NCBI GenBank assembly: GCA_002749535.1
Contig: MZZL01000409.1
Span: 3,116,160 to 3,180,159, forward strand
Reading direction: 5' to 3'
Length of the DNA stretch: 64,000 nt
Origin: Apophysomyces variabilis
Lineage: Eukaryota; Mucoromycota; Mucoromycetes; Mucorales; Mucoraceae
The notes beneath the pieces were generated by a model that saw only the letters and a list, made by a program, of their open reading frames with translations, was not told the origin of the DNA and did not search any database. Shown piece after piece: positions 36,491 to 48,812 of this stretch. Positions within the stretch are counted from its first letter, which is position 1. The number at the start of each line of letters is the position of its first letter. A program made the translations under genes and the position numbers.

Positions 36491-36760
36491 ATGTATCCTT
36501 CTGTGACCCTACCTGCTACTTGTGAACTGTGTGGAAACTGGCTTCCTCATCATCAGGTTCAGTCCCCTTTTTTTTTCTGCGATTCCTAGTGTTTCTGACT
36601 TTTTATTCTTTGCTAATCACTATAGGATTCATGCCCAAGAAATGGTGTTCACCCATCTCAGTGGACATGCGCGACTGGAGACGAAGACGGCTTGTTATCC
36701 AGTGAGCCAACAGACATCGAAGACGATCTTACACATCTTTCTACCGACTTTATCTTATAA
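36491..36760 (+). CDS. Candidate tiny two-exon Cys protein, 66 residues
   Basis: Exons 36491-36556 and 36626-36760, with a 69-base intron (GTTCAG donor, TGCTAATCAC branch-like site, acceptor ACTATAG). The protein begins MYPSVTLPATCELCGNW, so it has a CxxC pair, followed after the intron by two more Cys (DSCPRN and WTCATG) and an acidic C-terminus (DIEDDLTHLSTDFIL). Four Cys with CxxC could bind a zinc ion. No long open frame covers it, so it is easily missed. Support is the uninterrupted frame across a plausible intron and amino-acid composition unlike its pyrimidine-rich flanks. Unrecognised; it could be chance. Confidence 0.45.
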
Positions 36761-39279
36761 CTCTCTTAAATCGTTCTGGAATTATTTCCGGTTTACGCAA
36801 ACTTCTTCCCTCGCTCCCTCCCTCTCCCTCTCTTCTCTTCTTTACACACCATCTCGCCATCATGTAACATATCAGTCGTTTTTCATTTTATTTTGATTTT
36901 TCTCTGTTGTCGTCGTCGGATTATTTTATCTTCATTTTTCTTTCCTGATCTTTCTTATACATATAATATGACATCTCTCTAACGTCCTCTTATCAACCCC
37001 TCTCTCTCTATATATCCTACGTAAATGTTTTTTTTCTCTGTTTATCCTTTTTTCTATCTTTTTTTTTACCGTTATGCTGGCTCATCGGTTTGGACTATAT
37101 CTTCCTTTTTCTTTTTATCGCGGGTTCAGGGCACACGAAAGTGACTCATTTCTTCAAATGGAAACCATGACACAACTTTTCAGCTAGGAGATTTTTGATT
37201 GGTTGTAGCCGTTGGTATTAAGAAGGTTGTCACTCTGACTCCCCTTGTGTGAAGGGGAAGATCCGCATTAAATAATTCGGAATGGGATATAATTGGTTGG
37301 CAATATCCAAACTGAATAATAAAGCAAGAGTAAAGGCATGTGTTGCAATCAATACACTAAATGGTAATCGCATCACGTTCTTCATTTTGTTCCGTTCTCA
37401 CGTTCTTTTACTTCCCACCCCCCTCTCTACTCTTCTGGAGAAGCTATATATTTGTATATTAAAACAAGATGGGTCGTTCAGGACTCTAGGAGACAGATTA
37501 CTCTGAAAGACACAAGAAGACACACTCGTTTGCTCGAAATCTAAGCCAGTCTTTTCTTATCTTTTTGCTTTTGACAACCGTGATTTTTGGCAAGATAAAT
37601 TCAGTCTATCCGTAAAAAGAATTGCTAATAAAGAAATGAAGTGAACAGTGTCACCCTGGCAACCCATGGCGCCATTATATTCATGATTTCAGAGAGCGGG
37701 AAGTGGCGATTGGGCGATTGGGCGAATGAGATTCGAAGCGGAACAGGAAGCTAGGTCACCTAGCTATTCTTTTCGATGAGGTTATAGCAATCAGATTTAA
37801 ATCTAGCCTTTTCACTGAAAGCAAAAACACTTCATTGGAAAATTAAAACAGTACATTTGCCTCTGCCTTTTGAAGATATGAAGCACAGGGGAAGGCTTTA
37901 ATGGTACGTCAATCTGGACTGTAAAAAGATTAAATCACAAGCCAAATTATTGGCTCATTATTGTAACAAAATTGGCTCTCGTATCTTGACAAGTCCTTGT
38001 CAGATTTGCGTAACCCTGTTGTACAAAAGGTTACCTAAGATCAAAACTGAGATTCATGGATAAACTGCTCGTTCCGATGTGGACCGTTTCCAATACGGAG
38101 AGAGTTCTCTATCCCTACCGAAAACGTACTTTTTACAGGAATAAATAAAGAAGCATCGATGACAAGCTTGTTTTCTACTCTTGTTTGACATCTCACATCT
38201 AACCTACTGCTGCAAGGTGCGCAAGAGACTCGGGTGCGCAACCGCGCTCGTGCGAAAAACCAAAACTTTCCCATGAACCATTTTTCGCCAAGAAAAAGAA
38301 AAAAGTCGTTCCGCTATCCGTCTTAATAGATAAAAGCTTGTAGTCATGTTGTGGGGAACGGTAGGCACGGGTCACTCGTTCCCACCATTCGGCAACACGA
38401 ACACATACTTCAGAAAAGCTTTTTTCTTCATTGCTCCGGGAAAAGACGATAAACTTAAGCAGGACCGCCTAAAGGAATGTGAGTGAAAACATTGTCAGAC
38501 AATAGATGAATAGGGAAATCGCACGCTCTGCTTTACAGGAAGAAAAAGGGATCGAAATGTGCGTACAGAATGCGTCACCCTAAGTATTCTCAAGTTCGAC
38601 AATAGAATATGTGATACTATCCAGCTAGCGAGCTATTGAGGTAGGATGACTTTGCATTGCATTGGCTGACGCGGCATTGGTGATGTTAATTGTAAATATC
38701 TGCATCTGTGCGGTTTCACACAACAGCAAATTAATGAACCAACGTTTCGCAAGATTCATTCGCTGTACGTTGAATTTTTCGCAGAAAAAGAAAGAATAAC
38801 AGTGATTTTACTTTCCATCTGTATAACCTTTTGCAAAAAAACTTATTTTACCCCCCCCCTCCCCGACTCCCAACCCTAAAAACACCTCTTCGAATCAGTT
38901 ATCTGCGGAACCAGCCAGTTATTAAATTTTCTGTCTATTTTACAGAAATGTTAAGCGGATCACTTGGTTATAAACGCGTTCTAGATAGTTAGGTGGCTGA
39001 TGTGGAGTTGATTGACCTGTCTTGATTCCATGAAGACAAACATTTACCTGGCGAAACTTGGCATCCATCCATCGAAGAGTAAATGCAGCCAGGGTCATTT
39101 ATTCACAGCGTGTCTTAATTAAACGATAGCCAAATTCGCCTTATGGGATAACTATGAAAATTGCTGCATAACTTTTATTTGTGAAAGTGATAAACTGCAA
39201 AAAAAAAATGAAAATGAAAAAAAAAGGACCATTCCAGTAGGATTGGAATCATGCAAGGCCAGATTAAACCATGATTCAA
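36761..39279. other. 2.5 kb gene-poor region
   Basis: Strong pyrimidine bias at 36760-37130, a short GCGATTGG tandem repeat near 37705-37730, a loose inverted repeat (GGGGAACG with CGTTCCCA) near 38350-38385, and a C-run near 38851. No gene or RNA is recognised. Confidence 0.4.
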
Positions 39280-40717
39280 TCAACCTGAATAGCCATCTGC
39301 CATTGGCCGGTGTAACAAGGAGGATGTGTCCATTGTTGCCGACATACCAAACCCAACCAAGTCATCACCTAAGCATCCCTTGTCTCGTTCTATTCCGATG
39401 GTCGACCAGTCTGAGCCGTAATGATGCCCTGGATAGACCACAATTCGATCATCCAATCGACCCATGACTTGCCGTAAAGTGCGTTCCATCACTTTACGGT
39501 CACCTCCTTGTAAATCTGTTCTCCCACAAAACCCACATAATAGAGTATCGCCTGATAGCAACCTGGCATTATTAATCAGCAACGATTGTGAGCCAGGGGT
39601 ATGTCCAGGTGTGTGTAGGAATCGAATCTTGGTTTTTCCGATCTCCAAGGTTTCGGTCACATCGGTGCATGTGGGAACCAAGCGATTAGCAGGAATGGAT
39701 GTGTTCTGAAGGATGAAAGGGATATCTTGAGGATGCACGTACGCCTTGATGTGCGGCAGTTTCTTTAACAGCGTGCTCAGCCCAGGAATTTTAATGGGAA
39801 TGGTGTCGTAAGGTGGTGGGGGTGACCCTCCGACATGATCAAAATGGTAGTGAGTCACGACGGTTGCAACAATCGTGTATCCACGTTCGTCCAGGATCCG
39901 CAAGATACTTGTCGTATCCCATGACTACCCTACACGTAACGTCTCCGTCATTTTACCAGCCTCTCACATAATCAATTATTTTTTTTGTCTGTATATATAT
40001 CTACTTGCCGCATCAACTACAACACATTGTTTTGTTTGTTCATCCGCCACCACGTAGATGATATTTCGCATTATCTGAGCCAATTCGTAAATGCGATTTT
40101 GAATCGGGTTACGAAAATTTCGGTCAATGGCAATGTCACGGCCAGGGATCAATTGCAGGATCGTCAACCCCATATCTTCATTATCTTTGTCCACCAACGC
40201 TTTCGCAACGCGCGACACGATAAAGTCGGCCTTGCTAGGTTCCTGAAATAAAGGTATAAGGTAAACTCCATACATAAGTCCAAAATTCAAGAGCCCCTGG
40301 TCTATTTTACCTTCTCGGCTGCATATTTATAATACTTAATTGCCTCATCATATTGACCTAACTTTACCAAAGCTTCCGCGTACCGATAGTACCCCTATCC
40401 GGCATTCGTAAGGTGTGAGAGACTCGTCTATAAACTTATGTTGCATATACACACACCTTTGCCCAAAAAGGTGCTAATTCCATAGTACGTCGGGCATCAT
40501 CTTGAGCTGCTTCAAATTGGTTTGTCAAAACGTAATTTGCGCTTCTGTTAGAATGTAGCAGTGCAAGGTATTCACGGGTTCCGTCACGGGAAGCCTGAAT
40601 AGCCTTGGTGTACTCAGTAATAGCATCTTGATAGAGATGACGTTCAAATAGATCGTTGGCGCGATTCGTCAACTTGTAACTCTTATCATTAGGAGCAGCC
40701 GGTTGAAATACTGTCAT
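39280..40717 (-). CDS. TPR / metallo-beta-lactamase (glyoxalase II-like) fusion protein
   Basis: Exons (plus, 5' to 3' on minus): 40457-40717, 40311-40394, 40009-40242, 39280-39924; all introns phase 0 (407 aa). Residues about 8-120 hold three TPRs: NRANDLFERHLYQDAI, SNRSANYVLTNQFEAA and YYRYAEALVKLGQYDEAI. The motifs RAN, SNR and KGYYR resemble the carboxylate-clamp TPRs that bind Hsp70/Hsp90 tails, though the first clamp Lys seems to be Thr. Residues about 135-407 are a metallo-beta-lactamase fold with full metal ligands: THYHFDH, HTPGHTPGS, LSGDTLLCG and YPGHHYGSD, as in hydroxyacylglutathione hydrolases. The substrate and the chaperone link are inference. The last intron is GC-AG (donor GCAAGT). 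The start at 40717 is the first ATG before the TPRs; the frame is open further upstream. Confidence 0.82.
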
Positions 40718-41066
40718 GAGGGCACAAAGAACACAAAAGAAAGGGACTAAAAAATAAGTGCGTCCTGCGGGATTATAAACGATGCTATCGGGGCTCCTTT
40801 GGATAAGGGTGCCGATGTTACAGAGGGAAAACGGATATTGACAAAGCAACCAAACTAGACCCACATGGTCCTTCACTTGTCGCAGGCAGCACACTCGTTT
40901 CGCTCCGCATTGAGCACATGTACAAAAAAAGAATGCGTCTCTTACGGTTATCGGCCGTGATCGTAGCACAAACATGTAATGGATGAATGTTGTCATATGC
41001 ACATTGTTGTCAACAGAATGGTATAACCCACTGTATTCATCATTTCCCTTTCTTCTTCTCTTTAAA
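40718..41066. promoter_or_regulatory. Divergent intergenic region, TPR-MBL gene and orphan
   Basis: 349 bases between the two divergent starts. No specific motif is recognised. An in-frame upstream ATG for the orphan lies at 40983. Confidence 0.4.
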
Positions 41067-41528
41067 ATGTACCATAACTGGGATCTACAAGCAGATTTTT
41101 CCACTAGTTTAGAATGGTACAATCTGGACGCAATGATCAACTACGTGAACGAAATCAAACACTACATTACGTGGAGCCCTGGGAAGTTATCAGTGACATA
41201 CTTGCCTAAATTACCTGAGTCATCCTGTCCAGCCTCAAGGTCAGAAAGGTTTCCGGCAAATGCTTTGTATATCTGCGGCAGCATCGGATGTTGGTCTTCG
41301 ATACTCAATCAGTTACATATAGCCGTAACAGCGATTATGTATCCAAACAAACTGGAACGCCAATATCCTGACTTTCTAACTCAGGGTCAAGCTGAAATGA
41401 AGGCGCTTGAACTCATAGAACAATTTAAGGCCAATGCAGAGATCATGAATTGCGTGGTAACTCAAGCATTATTTGAAGACAGATACAAGCTACAATGGTC
41501 CGACATGCCGTCTTCAGCATCGACTTAA
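41067..41528 (+). CDS. Orphan 153-residue protein
   Basis: Not recognised. Intact single frame; ATG at 41067 preferred over 40983 because the added residues resemble a translated pyrimidine-rich leader. The protein starts MYHNWDLQADF, has a Cys-containing middle (ALYICGSIGCW) and an amphipathic C-terminal helix region (EMKALELIEQFKANAEIMN). No signal peptide or TM. It is convergent with CCT1, with a 202-base gap between stops. Confidence 0.55.
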   Translation: MYHNWDLQADFSTSLEWYNLDAMINYVNEIKHYITWSPGKLSVTYLPKLPESSCPASRSERFPANALYICGSIGCWSSILNQLHIAVTAIMYPNKLERQYPDFLTQGQAEMKALELIEQFKANAEIMNCVVTQALFEDRYKLQWSDMPSSAST

Positions 41529-41730
41529 TTTAATCTTTCTCTTTCACCACGATCAACGTCAAATACCATTGTAAATCATCATCATTTTTTTTTACTGTCC
41601 ATAGTATCGCTACGGAAAAATGCAAATTTTCGTTCATGGAAATGCACATGATGTTTTTTTTGTTCTTTTTTTTTTCGGCGAAGAGATACAGCCTGACAAG
41701 ACACAGTTACTTAACGCTTGATTTTCCATT

Positions 41731-43804
41731 CTAATGTCCATGTCCATCATCAGGATTTCCCTTTGGCTCAGGAGCAACTTGAAGAAAATAATAGAATAAG
41801 GTTCCGAGTTGAACACTAAAGTAAAAGACTTACCCTTAATCATATCATCAATTCTCAAAATTGCAATAGCTGCTTCTGTAGCACTCTTCAACGATTTAAT
41901 TTTGGACATGGCAGGTTCTAAAACACCTGCGTTCAAATTGTCACGAACACCGCCATTGACAAGTTCCAATCCGTAATATTTCAAGGCACGTTTACGTTCG
42001 TCCGCAGTATCATTTAGAGCGGCATTGTGGTATGCACGTAACTTGGCAACCAGTTCGGTAGAATCTACAACGAGAGGTTTGTCAGTCGATGAATGGTGCC
42101 AACAATACTCTTACCCTTGGCAGCGTTGACAGCCAGAGTCTTTGGAATCACCAACAGTGCATTAGCGTATTCTGCAATGGCGAGTTGTTCACGAGAAGCC
42201 TTTTAAGGTTTGTCAGCAAAGCTTTCAAAGCAAATTCCACGTTACTTACCACGCTTGTTGCAAAGTTTTCAAGGTATATGCTCAAAGCCGATTCTACTGC
42301 ACCACCTCCAGGAACAACGCTGTTGCTCTCCAATGTTCGTTTCACCACACATAGAGAGTCATGAAGTGATCTTTCCATCTCATCAAGCATGTAATCGTTG
42401 GCACCACGTAGAATGATCGAAGCCGAATTTTGAATTTTGGTACCCTTAACCAGAATACACTCATCATCCGAGATGCGTTCTTGGACAACTTCTTCTGCTT
42501 GACCAAGATATGACGCTTCGAATGTCTCCTCACCATCGAGATTGGCAAGTGTGGAGATGAAGGTAGCTCCTGTTGCTTTGGCAATGCGTTTCAAGTCCTC
42601 TTTCTTGCATCGACGGACAGCCATGGCACCCGCTTCGACAAACAGCTTGAGACATAAATCGTCAATACCCTTCGTGGTCAAAATCACGTTGGCACCAGTG
42701 GCCAAAATCTTCTTGATACGCTCAGTGGTTATCTCGATTTCTCTGCACCCCATAACGTCAGCTCATTGCTTACTCCCCTGTTAAGTATATTTGCATACCT
42801 CTTTCTGATATCTTCCAATTTATCCGGATCATCAATGACAATGTTCACACCGAGGTGCATTCTTGCCTTTTGAAGGTTCATATCAAGACAAGCAATCTTT
42901 GCATTTTGGATACGTGTCTTCATAGCCTGTGATGCCACAGTACAGTTCAACGCATAGCCACGCACAAAAACAGATTCACGACCTGATTTTCCGTGCGCCT
43001 TGAGGATATTCACCGCTTTCACGGGATATTTGGTTTCGCCACGGACATTAGTAGATTTGACAGCCAGCATAGCTTCCACGGCAAGATTGGCAAAGAAATC
43101 AGAGTCACTGTTGTTACGATAGTGGAACTGTTAGTATTTCACCTTTGCGAATCCAACCGCAGACTTACGATCCGATAATTTTACTGCTCATCGAGGTTTT
43201 GGCAGCATTAACAAGACATTCTTTTCCAAGAGTATCAACCTTCACAGCCATTTGTTCAGCAATGAATTTGCATGCGACTTTAGATGCCAATCTATAACCA
43301 GTAATAATGGTTGTGGGATGAATCTTATTCTTAACCAATTCGTTGGCGCGTTTCAACAGTTCGGCGGCAATAACAACAACCGACGTGGTACCATCTCCAA
43401 CTTCACGATCTTGTTGCTGTGCAAGTTCTACAAGGACTTTGCCTGCAGGATGTTCGACTTCCAAGAGTTGCAAAATGGTAGCACCATCGTTACTGATGGT
43501 GACATCCTACGATGTAAAGCGGTTAAAAAAAGACAGGCGCGGGACTTGACGACAACTTACACCAATCTCATCAACCATCATCTTGTCCAAGCCTACGGGA
43601 CCCAAAGAGCTCTTGACAACGTTGGCAATGGATGCTGCAGCGAGAACTAAAAAAGATAAAACCCATCATCTGCTGTCAGACTACTTGTCCAAAAGCAACA
43701 AGTTGATGCAGGCCGTATACTATACCATTGCTTGATCGCACATCCTGACCAGTGGTGCGTTCTCCTCCAAGAAAGAGCGATGAATTTTTGTCGCGTTGAA
43801 ACAT
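41731..43804 (-). CDS. CCT1: T-complex protein 1 subunit alpha (chaperonin CCT1)
   Basis: Subunit of the cytosolic TRiC/CCT chaperonin that folds actin and tubulin. Exons (plus, 5' to 3' on minus): 43726-43804, 43561-43646, 43169-43506, 42799-43107, 42250-42742, 42115-42199, 41834-42064, 41731-41777 (555 aa, usual length). Motifs: [28 protein letters not shown], the ATPase [32 protein letters not shown] and [15 protein letters not shown]. The N-terminus [17 protein letters not shown] and the internal [18 protein letters not shown] are alpha-subunit specific. The last exon encodes only a 15-residue acidic/His tail. Confidence 0.97.
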
Positions 43805-45576
43805 TGATGAAGTCAGAGAGGAGCTGATCGCGAATCTTCGTTCGTCATCCCTCGTGTTCTATGTTTGTCCGCGTTGTTTGAAATTTTTTTGCGTCAGCCG
43901 CTGTGAATTCCGCCCTGGAGTTCGTTCCCTCCTGCGAAAGAGCTTTCCGTATTTGGTCCATTGCTTTCGTTAAGTGGAGCTCTTAGCGACATTTCACCTT
44001 GCCAAGGGCAAATATACGGTAGTGAAAGAAGCATATTTGTACATATCAGTCCCTATGTTGTTTGGCTACGTAGCCCTATTATGGAATACGAAGTGTTGGA
44101 TCAACCATACGGCATAAGTAAGTGACCAGATATACCAAGTGCACCAAGGGGAAAGTGATTGTAATATTTCCATATGTACATGATCCAATTGCTACTGCAA
44201 AAATTAATTTTTAGTTTTTCACCGACTGTATATAAGTATCGCTTATGCTTGTTATTTCAATGCTTCTCTTTTAGTTGCTCCTTGACGTCCAGACACTTGG
44301 TTTTAAGGCAAATGTTGGCACCACTATATTAATGATATAGACAATACTTGTACAAGCAGCATTCAATCACAATCGCCATTTTTTGGGATCATGAAAGCAG
44401 GTTCAGCCTGATTAACGTACTTGAAACGTCAACCCAGCATTTGCCTAACTTTGTTTTCAGCTTACTAATTTAGCTCCATCATTGTGTCCTTATAGCACAT
44501 TCATATATCGAGTATTGACTTTCTTTCTATTGTATTACTATGCCACAAAGATGGAAAATCACGTATGACCCATAAAAAGGCCTTGTCCGCATTTCAAATA
44601 TATGGAATCACTTGTGGGCTGAAGTGTTAGCTGCATTGTTTTAGAGCTTACAGTCACGGTAGTCGGTATAAGTCCTTGGAAAGTTCAATGAGTTTTAATT
44701 AAAAACAGGCATCTTTCCAGGGCACTGTAGTATCTGGCATGATTGGTTCACACCATACTGAAATTAACTGCATGGATCAAGCCAAGAAAAAGTGCAGTGG
44801 GACCCGTGGCATCTTCCCGTGAAAAAGGGATCAGATAGGTTCGAATACAGCTTGACACTTGTGTTCCGCTAATATGGCCGATCCATTGTAGATAAAACCA
44901 TGAGCATGCAAAAGATCGAAAAGTCACTCTTATGCTTGAGTAACCCGAGATTGTTATCAGCATATCATATCTTCTATGACCGTTATACAACAGACCGTAG
45001 ATGCTTAGTAAATTTTTTCATACCAAGCTTTCGCATGTTCCATGGTTGTTATCCAACATCTGCAGCAACGTTCACATTGATGGCTACGAGTCACTTGCTA
45101 TTTCCCTTTAGCGATCTTCATGCTTACTCAAGGTGTTGCCCAGCATACTTCAGGAAAACTACCAGCAAGATTGCTACTGAAACAAGAAATAAAACGCGAT
45201 TTTTTCCTTCCGTCTCAAAAACCTTATATGTTGTAGTACGACACTTTGTAGAAGAACACGTAATATGTTTTGCTATGAGCTGTTTGACCTCGAAACGCGA
45301 TCTCTGTTGGCGTGCACAAAGGTGATTTTTGCACGATCAAAGTAACCGGAAAAGGGAAGTTGTCCAACTAGCAAGCATTGGAAGTGACAGTAATTGAGAA
45401 ATTCACATGAACACTCAGCTCACGGGCGGTTGTAGATCTTCCATAATAAGCTGGTGTAACTGGTCTTGGTTGCGGTAAAGAAATACAGCCAGCGCGTCGA
45501 AAAATAAACATAAGGACGTTTTCTTCGCTATCCATTCCTTTTGTAATCTCACCAGTTCCCTTCCCCACTGTAACAA
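43805..45576. other. 1.8 kb intergenic region upstream of CCT1 and the acyl-CoA synthetase
   Basis: Divergent promoters are expected at both ends. Short frames on both strands (for example 44900-45325) have no recognisable content. No RNA gene is seen. Confidence 0.4.
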
Positions 45577-47892
45577 ATGAAAAACTTTACTGTTGAAGTG
45601 GGTCCCGAACAACCTAATGGCGGTCGCATTCGGCGGTCCGTGCTTTCACCGGAAGGGCTTTGCAGAATTCCTCACACGAATGTACATACGCTTTATGACG
45701 TTCTTCAGTACAGCAGCAAGAAGTACGGAGATCGCAAAGCGTTTGGTTATCGCAAAACCGAGAAGATAGTTGAAGAAGAAAAGGAGGTGACAAAATTCGT
45801 CAACGGTGTAGAAACCAAGGAGAAGAAAGTTTGGAAATATTTTCAGTTGTCGGGATACGAGTACCTTAGTTATAAAGAGGTTGCGCGCCAGGCACATGAA
45901 ATCGGTGCTGGATTTTCCTACCTTGGCCTGAAAGAAAAGGCTAAAGTCGAGATATTCTCTCCTACCAAGTAAGATCATTCGGTTACAAGATTCGATCATG
46001 ATCATCTCACCATCCTATACTTTCCATAGTATGCATTGGCTATTAACGGCTCACAGTCTATTTACTCAGAACATGACGATTGTAACAGCCTACGAAACGC
46101 TAGGTGAAGATGGGTTGTTGCATTCAATGAACGAAACCGAAGTGGAGGCTATCTTTACTACTGCAGAATTGCTTCCTACCGTGGCTAAAGTGATCGACAA
46201 ATGCCCCAGCCTCAGAATAGTAGTGTACAGTGGCGATGCCAAGGATGATGCTTTGCAAAAAGTACGATCCGGAAATATTCAGCATGTTTTGTCTCTTTAT
46301 GAGGTCGTGACGCTTGGCCGCCAAAACCGTAAAGAAGCTCGGCCACCAGAGCCCGAAGATTTGTGTTGTATCATGTATACCTCCGGAAGTACTGGTAATC
46401 CAAAGGGTGTCATGCTCTCACACAAGAATATATTGGCTGCAAGTAAGTAAAAAAAATGGGACGAAGAAATACAGGAACTGCAATTAACCTGTCGGTTGTC
46501 TCTATTAGTTTCTGCCTGTAACTTACTACTCGGTCATCTTATCAGCGAGAAGGACTCTATGATGGCATACCTCCCGTTAGCCCACGTCCTCGAATTTGTT
46601 GTGGAGAACGTATGCATATTCTGGGGTGTTACTCTGGGTTATGCATCTATCCGTACCTTAACAGATTCTTCAGTCCGTAATTGCAAAGGCGATATTAAGG
46701 AATTTAGACCCACTCTAATGACTGGTGTGCCAGCAGTATGGGAATCTATTCGCAAAGGTGTGCTTGCCAAAGTAAACTCCGCATCGCCAAAAGCCCAAAA
46801 GATGTTTCACAAAGCCTTTGCCACCAAAGCGTGGTTACTAGAACGCCATCTCCCCACTCGTGTTATAGACAGGCTGGTCTTTAACAAAATCAAAGAACAA
46901 GTGGGAGGCCGTCTTAGGTTTGCTTTATCGGGTGGAGCCCCTTTGTCATTGGAGACGCAGAAGTTCTTGTCTGTCACCGTTTGCCCAATCTTAGGTGGAT
47001 TCGGAATGACTGAAAGTACGTATTATTCAATGCCAAAAATTGTTTGCTCACCAAGTTGCACTTTATTTATCGCGTGTAATTTCCATATCTAGGTTGTGGG
47101 TAAGTAAATTTATCTTTTCGTAAGCCGATGCTAATGCTTCGTTAGGATGTGTTCTGTCATGTCACCTGAACAATTTGCTTATGGCCATGTTGGTGCACCT
47201 ATGCCCTGTTGCGAGATCAAGTTGGTGGATGTTCCTGACGCTAACTACCTTTCTTCCAATCCAAAACCTCAGGGTGAAGTCTGGGTACGAGGTCCTGCTA
47301 TCACTAAAGGTTACTGGAAGCGTGAGGATGTGACCAAAGAGACTTTAACAGAAGATGGGTGGTTGCAAACGGGTGATATTGCTGAATGGAATGATAACGG
47401 CACCTTAACTATCATTGACCGCAAGAAGAATCTGGTGAAATTAAGCAATGGCGAATACATTGCGCTAGAGAAACTGGAATCCATTTACAAAAGCTGCTTG
47501 TTTGTGAACAACCTCTGCGTATATGCAGATTCATTGCTACCTAAGCCGGTGGCGCTGGTCGTACCGGTTGAGAATGCTGTGCGTAGATGGGCAGAAGAAA
47601 ATGGCTTGGAAGAAAAGGATTGGGAAAAACTCTGTCAGGACAAAGCAGTTCGAAAATCTGTACTGAACGCGCTGGCAGCTAGTGGTAAAGAAGCCGGTTT
47701 GAAGCCAGCAGAAATGCTTTTTGATATCCATTTATGCCATGAGGAATGGACCACCGAATCGGTATGTGCATTAATTCTATTTAAAACAAAATATACTAAA
47801 TCTTTTTGCAATAGGGCTTGCTAACTGCTGCACAAAAGATCAAACGGCAGGACATCAACAAGCGATATAAAGCTGAATTGGATGCTCTGTAA
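45577..47892 (+). CDS. Long-chain acyl-CoA synthetase
   Basis: Activates long-chain fatty acids with ATP and CoA (AMP-forming, ANL superfamily; fungal FAA type). Exons: 45577-45968, 46030-46442, 46509-47015, 47093-47099, 47146-47761, 47815-47892 (670 aa). Motifs: P-loop IMYTSGSTGNPKGVMLSHK, AYLPLAHVLEFVVEN, LSGGAPLSLETQKFL, GGFGMTES, GEVWVRGPAITKGYWK, the hinge block DGWLQTGDIAEW and IDRKKNLVKLSNGEYIALEKLE. Exon 4 is only 7 bases; it restores TESCGMCSVMS, where related enzymes read TE(S/T)C. No C-terminal peroxisome signal (ends LDAL) and no clear TM, so ER or lipid-droplet location is possible. Confidence 0.95.
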
Positions 47893-48812
47893 GATGAATT
47901 AATTTTATCTCGCCTTGCTAATCAACCTCCTTTAACTTTAGGAATGCCACCCAAAAAAATTAGCTACGCATTAAAGGCTCACAGCATAGTTTACTTAGTA
48001 CGCTATACCATATTATACAAACACTTATAATTTTATAACAAAATCTTTCTTTTTCGGGACCCCATGTTGCTGGAAGAGAACCCATTCTAGTACGCTTGGA
48101 ACTTTTTGATGGCTCATCTTGTCTAACGATACGAGCGCTTTTATTATTTTGCTAGGAATTCTAACGTAGTTTTTTCAATGAAATCGTGACTGCATGTTCG
48201 CATTTCAGTGTTCTGTACGATTTCATCGTCAAACATTTTAAATGGCGAAGCTTTTACTACGGTTCGGGTGATAGAATCCAAGTCAGCTTCAGTTCAATAT
48301 GTTCTGATTTCCTTACAAAGAGCTGCTCTACAGTCGGTTTCAGGTAAATCATTATATCTTATGGATCCAGCGGCAGATGATGGGGGAAAGGGCCCCTGGC
48401 TCATGTGGTGAGCGAGTAAGAAATGGAACAGCGTTGCCCACTGTTGCTTGACGAATTGGAGAGAATAGAATTTCTTAGACTAAACTTCCTACGTAAGGCG
48501 TAGATGGGACCTTGGCCAAATTTGCCAAATTGAGCTTGATTAAAAAAAACATACAAAGCCAACACCCATGGTAGCCTATAAAGCTGGGTTTTCGCCAGCA
48601 CATCCTCATTGTGGAATAAAGAAGTTTCATAGGTAGCATAAATCGTATGTAACTCGTACAGACGTCGCATAATTCGTGTAATTTAAGGCAGCACAAAATT
48701 TCACACAAGTCGCATTTTACATGACATGCGACTTCCCTGCTACGTGTGCAGCTTTTCTATTCTGTAGTGATTGAAAGCGAGAGTTTCAAGTTGTAATCCT
48801 TGAAAAAGTTAA
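47893..48812. other. Convergent intergenic region, acyl-CoA synthetase and FMO
   Basis: 920 bases between two convergent genes. Only short overlapping frames; no feature is supported. Confidence 0.45.

Noticed and set aside
38345..38390. Imperfect inverted repeat GGGGAACG/CGTTCCCA
   Set aside because: Short and imperfect, with no target-site duplication or transposase frame nearby.
44091..44290. Short ATG frame ending at a GTAAGT donor with a possible second exon
   Set aside because: Gives only a 30-odd residue peptide with no conserved feature; chance splice signals are expected.
44830..44860. GGTTCGAATAC resembling a tRNA B box
   Set aside because: No A box or acceptor-stem pairing at the right distance.
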